Notes under the pieces: generated by a model
The model's database searches: none
The model's input: only the letters and a program-made list of their open reading frames with translations
Told to the model about the DNA's origin: nothing
Origin: Mangrovimicrobium sediminis
GTDB lineage: Bacteria > Pseudomonadota > Gammaproteobacteria > Pseudomonadales > Halieaceae
DNA length: 64,000 bases
Direction: 5' to 3'
NCBI RefSeq assembly: GCF_004745945.1
Contig: NZ_SRLE01000009.1
Location: forward strand, 62,001-126,000
Program-made: the position numbers and the translations under genes
Shown here: one piece after another, positions 29,810-37,943 of the stretch
Position numbering within the stretch: the first letter of the stretch is position 1
Layout: each line of letters starts with the position of its first letter

Positions 29810-31561
29810 ATGGCGAGCTTCGACACCCTCATCCGCGGCGGGCGTATCGTCGACGGCACCGGCTGCCCCGGCTACTACGCCGACATCGGCATCAGCGGCG
29901 GCCGCATCGCCGCCATCGGCCAGCTGCGCGACGCCCAGGCGACCACCGTGATCGATGCCCGCGGCAAGACCGTCGCCCCCGGCCACGTCGCCCAGCACGC
30001 CCACTACGACGTCGCCCTGTTCTGGGACCCGTACCTCTCGAACTCAGGCGAGAATGGAGTTACCACGGTAGTGAACGCCAACTGCGGTTTCGGCGTGGCG
30101 CCGGCCCGCCCGGCCGACCGCGAGCGCACCATGCAGATGCTGGAGACCACCGAGCAGATTCCCGTCGCCCACCAGCGCGACGCCCTGCCCTGGGACTGGG
30201 AGAGCTTCCCCGAGTACCTGGCCCGGGTCGGCGGCCTGGACAAGGGCGTGAATATCCTCAGCTACCTGCCGCTGAACCCGCTGCTGGTCTACGTGATGGG
30301 CGTGGACGCGGCCAAGCACCACCGCCCCAGCGAAGCCGAGATGGCGCAGATCCACCGGCTGATCAACGAGGCCATGGACGCCGGCGCCATCGGTATTTCC
30401 ATGTCGTCCATGGGCGCCGAGGGCAACACCCACCTCGACTGCGACGGCACCCCCATGCCCACCGACGTGCTCGACCAGGAGGTGATCCTGGATATCTGCC
30501 GGGCGCTGGTGGAGCGCGGCGAGGGCGTCATCCAGCTGCTCTCCCACCTGGTCATCTACGGCGACCGTTCGCTGACCGAGCGCGTGCTGGAACTGGCCCA
30601 GGGCAGCGGCGTAACCGTGGTGCACAACGCGTTTATCACCTCCGACCTGATGCCGGAAATGATCGACCGCGACCTCGCCTGGCTGGACGGCCTGCGCGCA
30701 CACGGTTACGACGTGACCGCCAACTGCTTCCTGCACCGCGGCTGGATCGAGGCCGGCATGCGCCAGCTCGATGTGGCCTGCGGCATGCTCACCTCGGTGC
30801 GCAAAATCGCCGCCTGCAAGAGCGACGTGGAAGTGCTGGACCTCGTCGCGGACCCGGACTACCGCGCCGCCTTCGCCGCCGAGTATGCCGAGAAGGGCTC
30901 CACCAACGGCGCCAACGGCCTGGAGGGGCAGATCGTCATCGCCGTCGGCCACGAGCCGGCGCTGCAGGGCTACCTCGACCGCTGCATCGGCGATATCGCC
31001 GAGGAACTGGGCTGCGGCCCGGTGGAGACCCTGCTGGAGCTCGCCACCCGCTCGCGCCTCGCGCTGCAGTTGCGCTCGCCGCCGGTGGCCTCCACCGACC
31101 CGCGCCAGGCCGCGCGCATGCTCGGCCACACCGCCACTGTGGTCGGCGGCTCCGACGGAGGCGCGCACACCAAGTCCTTCGGCATGGGCCATGTACCCAC
31201 CGACCTGCTGATCTGGCTTGGCCGGGAGGAGAAGTTGATGTCGCAGGAGGAACTGCACTTTCACCTGGCGCTGAAGCCCGCGCGCGCGGTGCAGGTCGCC
31301 GACCGCGGCGCCCTGCTGCCGGGCTTCTGGGCGGATATCCTGATCTACGACCTCGATGAGCTGTACTTCGATACCTTCCGCTACGAGATCGTGCACGACA
31401 TGCCCCACGGCGACTGGCGACGCAAGGGCCGCGCCGGCGGCTACGACTACATCCTGGTCAACGGCGGCATCACCCACCGCCGCGACGAACCCACCGGCGT
31501 CACCAGCGGCCAGTTGCTGCGTCCCGCCGGCCGTGGCCGCGCCGCACTGGCGGCGGTATAG
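29810..31561 (+). CDS. Amidohydrolase of the N-acyl-D-amino-acid deacylase family
   Basis: 583 residues from ATG 29,810, with GGGAGGA in front. Metallo-dependent hydrolase fold: N-terminal FDTLIRGGRIVDGTG and IAAIGQLRDAQATTVIDARG beta-sandwich, metal-binding QHAHYD, GVTTVVNANCGFGVAPA, SHLVIYGDRSL, GGSDGGAHTKSFG and C-terminal RGALLPGFWADILIYD. D-aminoacylase relatives hydrolyse N-acyl-D-amino acids, but many marine homologues next to TonB receptors and P450s act on unknown substrates. It leads an operon with the P450, 14 bases apart, behind an operator-controlled promoter. Confidence 0.9.
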   Translation: MASFDTLIRGGRIVDGTGCPGYYADIGISGGRIAAIGQLRDAQATTVIDARGKTVAPGHVAQHAHYDVALFWDPYLSNSGENGVTTVVNANCGFGVAPARPADRERTMQMLETTEQIPVAHQRDALPWDWESFPEYLARVGGLDKGVNILSYLPLNPLLVYVMGVDAAKHHRPSEAEMAQIHRLINEAMDAGAIGISMSSMGAEGNTHLDCDGTPMPTDVLDQEVILDICRALVERGEGVIQLLSHLVIYGDRSLTERVLELAQGSGVTVVHNAFITSDLMPEMIDRDLAWLDGLRAHGYDVTANCFLHRGWIEAGMRQLDVACGMLTSVRKIAACKSDVEVLDLVADPDYRAAFAAEYAEKGSTNGANGLEGQIVIAVGHEPALQGYLDRCIGDIAEELGCGPVETLLELATRSRLALQLRSPPVASTDPRQAARMLGHTATVVGGSDGGAHTKSFGMGHVPTDLLIWLGREEKLMSQEELHFHLALKPARAVQVADRGALLPGFWADILIYDLDELYFDTFRYEIVHDMPHGDWRRKGRAGGYDYILVNGGITHRRDEPTGVTSGQLLRPAGRGRAALAAV

Positions 31562-31575
31562 GCGAGGGACCGGCA

Positions 31576-32820
31576 ATGACAGCACCGGCCAGCAGCGAAT
31601 TCAGTTTCGACCCCTTCTCCGCGGAGGTCGTCGCCGACCCGGACCGCTGGTACCGCCAGCTGCGCGACGAGCACCCGGTGTACTACAACGCGGACTACGA
31701 CACGTTCTTCTTCTCGCGCTTCCAGGACGTGTGGGACGTACTGCGCATCGGCAAGAACGCCCTGCTCGCGACCGAGACCAACCTGCCCACCGCGGACCGC
31801 CTGCGCGAGCACCGCAACACCGGGGCGCCGCCGCTGGCCTCCACCAACCCGATGGCGCCCGGCCCGCAGCTCGCCTCCCCCGAGTACGAGCAGATGCACC
31901 AGTTGCACATCGGCCCGCTGCGCCCGCGCTCGGTGGCGGCGCTGGAGCAGTTCGTGCGCGACATGGCGCGCAAACAACTCGACGAACTGCTGCCGCGCGG
32001 CGAGTTCAACCTGACCACCGACTACGTGGCGATCATCCCGGCGCGGGTGATCTGCCACCTGTTCGGCCTGCCGCTGGAAGTCGCCGACCAGGTCATCGCC
32101 AACCTCAACGCCATCGGCCGCTACAAGACCGGCCGCAGCGGCGTGGACCTCACCTCGTTTTTCAGCGAACTGCAGAAGTACATCCTGCCCGCCATCGAGG
32201 CGCGCCGGGCGGCGGGCGCCGATGGCAGCAACGGCATGATCGACGGCCTGATCAACTACCGCCAGCCGCCGGAGAGTCGCGCGTTCTCCGACGCGGAGAT
32301 CGCCGACCAGTTGGTGTGTGCCATGGTCGGCGGCATGGAGTCCGTGCCCAAGGTCACCGGCGGCGGCATCCTCGAATTGTGGAAACACCCGGAGCAGCTG
32401 GCCGCCGTGCGCGAGGACTTGGGTGCGAATCTCGCGATCGCATCACAGGAAATGATCCGCTTCTGCGCGCCGGCCCAGTACACCTTCCGCACCGCGCACC
32501 AGCCGGTGGTGGTCGCCGGGCAGGCGGTGCGCCCCGGCCAGCGCGTGGCGGCCATGCTCTACTCCGCGGCGCGCGACGAGCGCGAGTTCGAAAACCCGGA
32601 CAGCTTCGTGTGGAACCGGCCGATCCCTCGGGTCATTTCCTTCGGCATGGGGCAGCACCACTGCATCGGCAAGTACCTGGCGCAGATGGAGGTACGGGTG
32701 CTGGCGCAGGAGTTTTTGTCGCGGGTGCGGGACTTCGAGTTCGACCTTGCGGATGCGGGGGGGAATGCGGGGTATTTCCAGCGGGGGTGGATCAGCCTGC
32801 CGGTGCGTATCCTCAGGTGA
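31576..32820 (+). CDS. Cytochrome P450
   Basis: 414 residues, a soluble bacterial class I P450 needing separate ferredoxin partners, none of which are nearby. Seen: I-helix with GGMES in place of the usual AGxDT, ExxR as SQEMIRFCAP, and the haem-binding loop SFGMGQHHCIGKYLAQ with Cys363 as the axial ligand. It resembles the CYP family members found next to steroid/terpene or xenobiotic catabolic genes. It is co-transcribed with the amidohydrolase; together they imply oxidation and hydrolysis of an imported organic compound, an inference. Confidence 0.93.
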   Translation: MTAPASSEFSFDPFSAEVVADPDRWYRQLRDEHPVYYNADYDTFFFSRFQDVWDVLRIGKNALLATETNLPTADRLREHRNTGAPPLASTNPMAPGPQLASPEYEQMHQLHIGPLRPRSVAALEQFVRDMARKQLDELLPRGEFNLTTDYVAIIPARVICHLFGLPLEVADQVIANLNAIGRYKTGRSGVDLTSFFSELQKYILPAIEARRAAGADGSNGMIDGLINYRQPPESRAFSDAEIADQLVCAMVGGMESVPKVTGGGILELWKHPEQLAAVREDLGANLAIASQEMIRFCAPAQYTFRTAHQPVVVAGQAVRPGQRVAAMLYSAARDEREFENPDSFVWNRPIPRVISFGMGQHHCIGKYLAQMEVRVLAQEFLSRVRDFEFDLADAGGNAGYFQRGWISLPVRILR

Positions 32821-32957
32821 GCGGTGTTCGCCGCTTCTTTACTCGCGATTCCAGCGCCCGCAATCACCGGTATTTGTGGCGGGAATCCCGGGATTAATTT
32901 AGTCTGCGCCGACAGGCAAACGTAAAACAACGAGTGCCAATTTTCCCCGGGGGCATC

Positions 32958-33707
32958 ATGCAGAACAACACATTCAAGGGCCTGCTGCTGTGGGCCGCGC
33001 TTTTCCTGTGCGCGCCCGCCGGCGCCCAGAACCTGCTCAACAACGGTGACTTCGAATCCGGGCTTACTGGCTGGACCACCTGGAACGCGCCGCCGTCGGC
33101 CTTCTGGGACGACACCTGGAACCACAGCAACGACTGCGACATCTGGGTGCCCACCAACGGCTGCCCCTATGCAGGCACCACCTCCCACGCGCAGAAAAAA
33201 GGCAGCGGCTCGGGCAACGCCCACGGCGGCCTGCTGCAGACCATCAGCGTAACGCCGGGTGAAACCTACAGTGTGTCCGGCCTGTGGAGCGGCGGCACCA
33301 CCGGCAACCTCGACGGCAACAACGGCACCTGGTGGGAAATCAACGTGTTCGACGGTGTGCCCAGCGAGGCACAGATCGACAGCGGCCTGGGACCACAGGA
33401 CGTGCTGATCGCCAAACAGGAAGCGAACAACCTGGCCAGCGGCGGCGTATTCCAGTTCCAATGGGAGGCGTTCTCCGGCAGCTTCACCGCCGCCTCGGAT
33501 ACCGTCACCCTGGTGTTGAAGACCGGCAGTTTCTATACGCTGGCCGCGGCTGGCTACCACGATGACCTGGTAGTGGAAGCTGCAGCGGCTGCCGTGGCGG
33601 AGCCTGTTCCGGCGCTGCCGCCGATGCTTCTGGCCGCGCTCGCAGCGTTGCTGGGCGGCGCGGCGTTTGCGGGGCTGGCGCGCTACAAGCTCTCGCACGG
33701 GGGCTGA
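32958..33707 (+). CDS. Secreted protein with C-terminal sorting-like segment
   Basis: 249 residues from ATG 32,958. Signal peptide (NTFKGLLLWAALFLCAPAGAQ), then LLNNGDFESGLTGWTTW, the opening typical of carbohydrate-binding jelly-roll domains, ISVTPGETYSVSGLWSGG, and a beta-rich body ending near DTVTLVLKTGSFY. The C-terminus is AEPVPALPPMLLAALAAL followed by a helix and RYKLSHGG, similar to the V/I-P-T-L-P type sorting tags (hydrophobic helix plus basic end) used by rhombosortase/exosortase-like systems. No sortase gene is in the window. Confidence 0.65.
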   Translation: MQNNTFKGLLLWAALFLCAPAGAQNLLNNGDFESGLTGWTTWNAPPSAFWDDTWNHSNDCDIWVPTNGCPYAGTTSHAQKKGSGSGNAHGGLLQTISVTPGETYSVSGLWSGGTTGNLDGNNGTWWEINVFDGVPSEAQIDSGLGPQDVLIAKQEANNLASGGVFQFQWEAFSGSFTAASDTVTLVLKTGSFYTLAAAGYHDDLVVEAAAAAVAEPVPALPPMLLAALAALLGGAAFAGLARYKLSHGG

Positions 33708-33722
33708 AACAGGCACAAACCC

Positions 33723-34724
33723 TTGGATCCGGTCACCCAGGCCGCCGTCGGCGCGGCCGCCGCACAACTCGGCGCGCCGCGCAGGCAATACGCGAAGGCC
33801 GCGGTGATCGGCGCCCTCGCCGGCATGGCGCCGGACCTCGACGTATTGATCCGCTCCAGCGAAGACCCGCTGCTGGCGCTGGAATTCCACCGGCACTTCA
33901 CCCACTCGCTGCTGTTCATTCCGCTGCTCGGCGGGCTGTGCGGGTTGTTGCTGTACGCCCTGCTTGGTCGGCGCTGGCAGCTGCCGCTGCGCCAGGTGCT
34001 GCTGTGGAGTGTGCTCGGCTACGCCACCCACGGCCTGCTTGACGGCTGCACGTCCTACGGCACGCAGTTGCTGTGGCCGCTCTCCAACCACCGCTTCGCC
34101 TGGGACATCGTCTCGGTGATCGACCCGCTGTTTACCGTGCCGCTGAGTATTGCGCTGGTGCTGGCCGCCTCACGGCAGTCGCGTCCGTGGCTGCTGGCTG
34201 GCGTGGCTTGGGGCGCACTGTATCTCGGCGTCGGGGTTGTGCAGCACGAGCGTGCCGTTGCCATAGGCGAGGCCATCGCCGCACAGCGCGGGCACCAGCC
34301 GCTGAAGCTGGAGGCCAAGCCGAGCTTCGGCAACCTCGTGGTGTGGAAGACCGTGTACGCGACACCGGAGCGCTTCTACGTGGATGCAGTACGGCCCGGG
34401 CTGGGCACGCCGCGCGTGTGGGAGGGGGAGTCCATTGCGCGACTGGACCAGGCGCGCGATTTTCCATGGTTAGGTGATGGCGACCAGCAGGCGCGGGATA
34501 TCGCGCGCTTCGATCACTTTTCCGCCGGCTATCTCGGCATCGACCCGATCAACCCGCTGCGAGTGGTGGATATCCGCTACTCGATGCTGCCGCACCACGT
34601 GGCGCCGCTGTGGGGGATCGAGCTATCGCCGCAGCGCGGGCCTGAAGAACACGTGAGCTGGTACGCGCAGCGCACGCGGGGGAGCGAGGCGTTGCGTGAG
34701 TTGCTGGGGATGATCTTCGAGTGA
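33723..34724 (+). CDS. Membrane-bound metal-dependent hydrolase (DUF457/YbcI-like)
   Basis: 333 residues starting at TTG 33,723, which gives the canonical MDPVTQAAVGAAAAQLG; no in-frame ATG fits better. Seen: AKAAVIGALAGMAPDLDVLI, HRHFTHSLLFIPLLGG, then several membrane helices and GYATHGLLDGCTSYGTQLLWP. The paired DLDVL, HRxxTHS and HxxLD residues are the metal site of the family. Membrane part covers about residues 60-180; the C-terminal 150 residues are a soluble domain. Cellular role not known. Convergent with the AlkB-like gene. Confidence 0.85.
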   Translation: MDPVTQAAVGAAAAQLGAPRRQYAKAAVIGALAGMAPDLDVLIRSSEDPLLALEFHRHFTHSLLFIPLLGGLCGLLLYALLGRRWQLPLRQVLLWSVLGYATHGLLDGCTSYGTQLLWPLSNHRFAWDIVSVIDPLFTVPLSIALVLAASRQSRPWLLAGVAWGALYLGVGVVQHERAVAIGEAIAAQRGHQPLKLEAKPSFGNLVVWKTVYATPERFYVDAVRPGLGTPRVWEGESIARLDQARDFPWLGDGDQQARDIARFDHFSAGYLGIDPINPLRVVDIRYSMLPHHVAPLWGIELSPQRGPEEHVSWYAQRTRGSEALRELLGMIFE

Positions 34725-34736
34725 GTGCCGCGGCCG

Positions 34737-35384
34737 TCAGGCCTGGCCGTGCTGCACCTGGCGAAAAGTCAGGTTGATCCGCGGCCCGCAGGGGCGCGCG
34801 AGTTTGCGGATGCCGTGTTTCCAGTTGGCCTGGGTAGCCCCGCGCATCAACAGGACGCTACCGTCGGTGAGCGTCACATCCAAGCCCTCCCGTCCGCGTT
34901 CCCGCTTGTGCCGGAAGTAAAGCTTGCGAGCCTCGCCCAGGCTGAGTGAGGCAATGACCGGCGCCGGGCCCAGTTCCGGCTCGTCGTCCGCGTGCAGGCC
35001 CATCGAGTCGCGGCCGTCGCGGTAGTAGTTGAGCAGGACGCTGTTCAAGGGGGCTTCGGCCAGTTGCTGCATACGGTCCCGCAATTTCAGGAGCAGGTTG
35101 GTCCAGGGCAGCGGCGCGTAGGTCTTGCCGGAGTAGCGGTAGTGGGCATCCGGGTCGCCGTACCAGGCCATGAGGCGGGGTTGCAGGTAGGTTTTGCCGA
35201 AAAGGGTGATGGATTCCTCGCGCCAGGGGGTTTCGGCTTGCAGGGCCTGGAACAGGTCGGTGGTGCTCGCTCCCAGGGGTAGTTGGTGGAACAGCTGCAG
35301 GTCTGCGTCCGGCAGGGGCAACCGCTCGACGGGACCGAGGTCAGGATCGCTGGCATCGGTTGGCGTGCCGGGTTCGATTTGCAT
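34737..35384 (-). CDS. AlkB-like 2-oxoglutarate/Fe(II) dioxygenase
   Basis: 215 residues. Seen: QPRLMAWYGDPDAHYRYSG, iron-ligand His and Asp in GLHADDEPELG, IASLSLGEARKLYFRHK, GSVLLMRGATQANWKHGI and the second His plus 2OG-binding Arg in KHGIRK...GPRINLTFR. This pattern fits the ALKBH2/3-like short AlkB group that removes alkyl lesions from DNA by oxidation. Whether it repairs DNA or acts on RNA is not settled. Isolated gene on the minus strand with no ada/ogt neighbour. Confidence 0.9.
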   Translation of the reverse strand: MQIEPGTPTDASDPDLGPVERLPLPDADLQLFHQLPLGASTTDLFQALQAETPWREESITLFGKTYLQPRLMAWYGDPDAHYRYSGKTYAPLPWTNLLLKLRDRMQQLAEAPLNSVLLNYYRDGRDSMGLHADDEPELGPAPVIASLSLGEARKLYFRHKRERGREGLDVTLTDGSVLLMRGATQANWKHGIRKLARPCGPRINLTFRQVQHGQA

Positions 35385-35487
35385 GGGAGCAGTCTACGTC
35401 GGCCGGTTGGCGCCGGACAAGGCATGCGCCAGGGCCGGCCGATTGTTCGGGCGCTGGCCAGCCTTCAGTCATCTGCTTCCTGCGCGG

Positions 35488-36780
35488 TTACGCAACGGCG
35501 AGCGCGCCGAACTTCTCCGCCGGGTCTTTCGGCACCTGCAGCAACAGGATCGCGACCGTGAACACCACCAGCGCAATCATCAGGGTGAGGAACAAGGCCT
35601 GGTAGCTGCCCGTCACGTCAAACACCCAGCCGGCAAACAGCGGTGCCGATGCCGCGATGATCGAGTTCAGCAAGGTCGTTGAACCCAGCACCTCGCCGTA
35701 GACCCGTGTGTCGTAGAGGTGGCCGACCAGCGAAGCGTAGATGGGGAATACCCCACCACCACCGATACCCATGAACACCGCGGCCAGCAGCAGCATGTCG
35801 TAGCTGCGCGCGAGGTTGAACAGTAAGCAGGCGGCGGCCAGGGAGAGCGTCATGATCGCCACCACCAATTTGATGTTGATTGTGTCGCTCAGCCAGCCCA
35901 GGAACGGGCTGGCGAACACGCCCAACAACGCCACCAGCGAGACCAGGAACGCGCCGCGCACCACCGGCTCGCCCATGTCCACCGCGAACAGGGAGAGATT
36001 GGCCAGCAGGGTCGTGTTGGTGGCCATGCCGGCGCCGGCGATCAGCACGATCAGCCAGAAGTTGCGCTGGCCGAGCAGGCGCGCGAACCCAACCGTAGCG
36101 GGCGCTACCGGCGATGTTTCCTCAGCCGGTGGCGTCGGCGCTGCTGCCTCGCCACCCAGGGGAGTGAGGCCCTTCAGCGCGGGGCGGTCGACCACGAACA
36201 ACCAGGTCAGCAGCGGCCCCATCACCATGATCAACACGCCCATCGCGCCTACGGCCACGCGCCAGTCGTGGGCTTCCATCGTCGCCGCGAACAGCGGCGG
36301 GTAAAAGAAGCCGCCGAACTGGGTACCCAGCGCGGCAATGCCGATTGCCAGGCCGCGGTAGCGCACGAACCAGCGTGTGAGCAGTGTCGCCGTGGCCAGC
36401 AGGCTCAGGGTGGCGGCGCCCACGCTGATGAGCAGGATGTAGCTGGCCACCACCATCCAAACGTTGGAGCTGAAGGCGACCCAGAGAAACCCAAGGCCCA
36501 TGACGATGGAGCCGACAACCAGGATCCAGCGACTGGAGACCCTGTCCAACAGCCTGCCAAGCGTCGGCGATAGCAGGCCCATGACCAGCAGCATGCCCGT
36601 GGAGCCGGCCATCAGCGTGAGCCGGCCCGCGGAGAATTCCTCCCCCACCGCGCCGGCGACCAGGCTGTACATGTACATGGTGGTGCCCATGCCGATGCTG
36701 ACCAGCAGGAGGAGGACGACAACGAGGATCCATCCGTAGAAGATGCGCGGGGAACGAGCAGGGGTACCGGCCTGGTGCAT
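35488..36780 (-). CDS. Major facilitator superfamily transporter
   Basis: 430 residues from ATG 36,780; the longer frame adds 27 residues with no membrane signal. Twelve hydrophobic helices are visible, beginning with IFYGWILVVVLLLLVSIGMG. Family motif A is seen as LGRLLDRVSSRW, and a cytosolic loop with Ala/Pro/Thr (about residues 205-230) separates the two halves. The FYGWxxV opening is typical of the oxalate/formate antiporter-like and monocarboxylate MFS group. Substrate unknown. Confidence 0.9.
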   Translation of the reverse strand: MHQAGTPARSPRIFYGWILVVVLLLLVSIGMGTTMYMYSLVAGAVGEEFSAGRLTLMAGSTGMLLVMGLLSPTLGRLLDRVSSRWILVVGSIVMGLGFLWVAFSSNVWMVVASYILLISVGAATLSLLATATLLTRWFVRYRGLAIGIAALGTQFGGFFYPPLFAATMEAHDWRVAVGAMGVLIMVMGPLLTWLFVVDRPALKGLTPLGGEAAAPTPPAEETSPVAPATVGFARLLGQRNFWLIVLIAGAGMATNTTLLANLSLFAVDMGEPVVRGAFLVSLVALLGVFASPFLGWLSDTINIKLVVAIMTLSLAAACLLFNLARSYDMLLLAAVFMGIGGGGVFPIYASLVGHLYDTRVYGEVLGSTTLLNSIIAASAPLFAGWVFDVTGSYQALFLTLMIALVVFTVAILLLQVPKDPAEKFGALAVA

Positions 36781-36938
36781 TGGGGGCTGCCTTCTGGGTT
36801 TATTGTTATGCCCCGGCGCGTTGGTGGCCTGGCGTGCGGGGGTGAAGGGATACCTTACCACTTTGGTGGGGTAATTCTCATCTGCCCGGTGTTTGTGGAG
36901 GGGCGAGGTGGGGCAGTGCCAAGGGGCGGGGAGTCCGA

Positions 36939-36944
36939 TATAAT
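36939..36944 (+). promoter_or_regulatory. -10 element of the tRNA gene
   Basis: A perfect TATAAT lies 27 bases ahead of the tRNA 5' end; no clear -35 is seen at the 17-base spacing. Confidence 0.5.
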
Positions 36945-36970
36945 CCGGCGCTTGATCGCGTTCGCGATTC

Positions 36971-37047
36971 GGGCCTATAGCTCAGTTGGTTAGAGCATCC
37001 GACTCATAATCGGCAGGTCGAAGGTTCAAGTCCTTCTGGGCCCACCA
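36971..37047 (+). tRNA. tRNA with CAT anticodon (tRNA-Ile2 or elongator tRNA-Met)
   Basis: 77 bases with encoded CCA. Acceptor stem GGGCCTA/TGGGCCC, D arm GCTC/GAGC, anticodon loop CTCATAA, T arm GAAGG-TTCAAGT-CCTTC, discriminator A73. The CAT anticodon fits either elongator tRNA-Met or the lysidine-modified tRNA-Ile2. C4-G69 and C5-G68, the acceptor pairs favoured by TilS, are present and argue for tRNA-Ile2; a T27/C43 mismatch is noted in the anticodon stem. Its 3' part is the integration site of the island that follows. Confidence 0.95.
37003..37046 (+). repeat. Left attachment repeat (within the tRNA gene)
   Basis: 44 bases from the anticodon loop to the CC of CCA are repeated at 42,643-42,686 in the same orientation, with 43 identities; the single change is T at 37,031 versus C at 42,671. 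Such duplication of the tRNA 3' part is the classic footprint of integrase-mediated insertion. Confidence 0.88.
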
Positions 37048-37185
37048 ATCTTCTTGTTTCTAATCAGGTTATTCTATGTGGCACCTGCCGACTATTCCGG
37101 GGGGATGGGTGACACTTGGGCCAGAGTCGGGGAGGGGGGGGTGTAGAAATTCTGAGATCGACCAGACTCGACAAGCCAAGCCAGC

Positions 37186-37734
37186 TCAGTACTCCGGGCG
37201 CTCCCCAGTGTATTCCTCCACTCGATCGGCAACATCATGAAGAAAAGTACTCCAAGTAGGGCTGGGTACCGGGTAGAACGCCCTCACTGGCCCATCCCGA
37301 AGACCACATGAAACAAAGGCCTCGTCTCTTTCCGGGGTCCAAACGATTGGCTCTTCATGGATTACCTCATAAACATCCTCCGGAATCCTTACCTTCAGGT
37401 GAGAGACATCAACACCGCGCTGGTCACACTCGTCGACAATCCCCATCAGCGAGATTCGCTGCCGCTTACCATGTTCGTCACCTGGCGGAAACTGAGCACG
37501 CTTGCTGTGGTAAAACGCGATCCCGTCCCCAGACTGTATGTGGCAATCTTTGTTTAGAACCGTCCCTCGCACTTGGGTTTTGAAGACAAAACAATCTCCC
37601 TCGCGCTTACTGTCATTCTCAATATCCAGGAAAAACAAATCAGGCACTCCCCAGTCGCTGCCACGGTCCACAGCTGCGCTGAGTGAAAATATCCAACCTT
37701 TACGAGTTGAGAAAAAACGGTTCAATTCATTCAT
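37186..37734 (-). CDS. Probable EVE/PUA-like domain protein
   Basis: 182 residues, low GC. The central GDGIAFYHSKRAQ followed by RQRISLMGIVDECDQRGVD and KVRIPEDVY recalls EVE domains (GD-x-x-x-FYHS then a strand with hydrophobic-Gly-hydrophobic), which read modified bases in DNA or RNA and are frequent in defence loci. The match is by eye and weak at the N-terminus, where EVE usually has a Trp after a short strand; WIFSLSAAVDRGSDWGVPDLFF is a candidate. It is the 3'-most gene of the island, 209 bases from the helicase gene. Confidence 0.5.
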   Translation of the reverse strand: MNELNRFFSTRKGWIFSLSAAVDRGSDWGVPDLFFLDIENDSKREGDCFVFKTQVRGTVLNKDCHIQSGDGIAFYHSKRAQFPPGDEHGKRQRISLMGIVDECDQRGVDVSHLKVRIPEDVYEVIHEEPIVWTPERDEAFVSCGLRDGPVRAFYPVPSPTWSTFLHDVADRVEEYTGERPEY

Positions 37735-37943
37735 TAAATTCCACCGCTGTAACTAGGGGAGAATCCACGGCAATTCTAAGGTGCTCGTTACGCGAAAGAA
37801 ATATAGCACTTTGACCTGACCTATCATCCCTCCATCAGACCACCCGGGAGAAAGCTGAAGCCAGATCAGCGTATGACAGTGGTTCGCAAGGAGCATCAAT
37901 TCTTACAATAGAGAAGATCCTGACTCCCACACCTTAGAACAAG

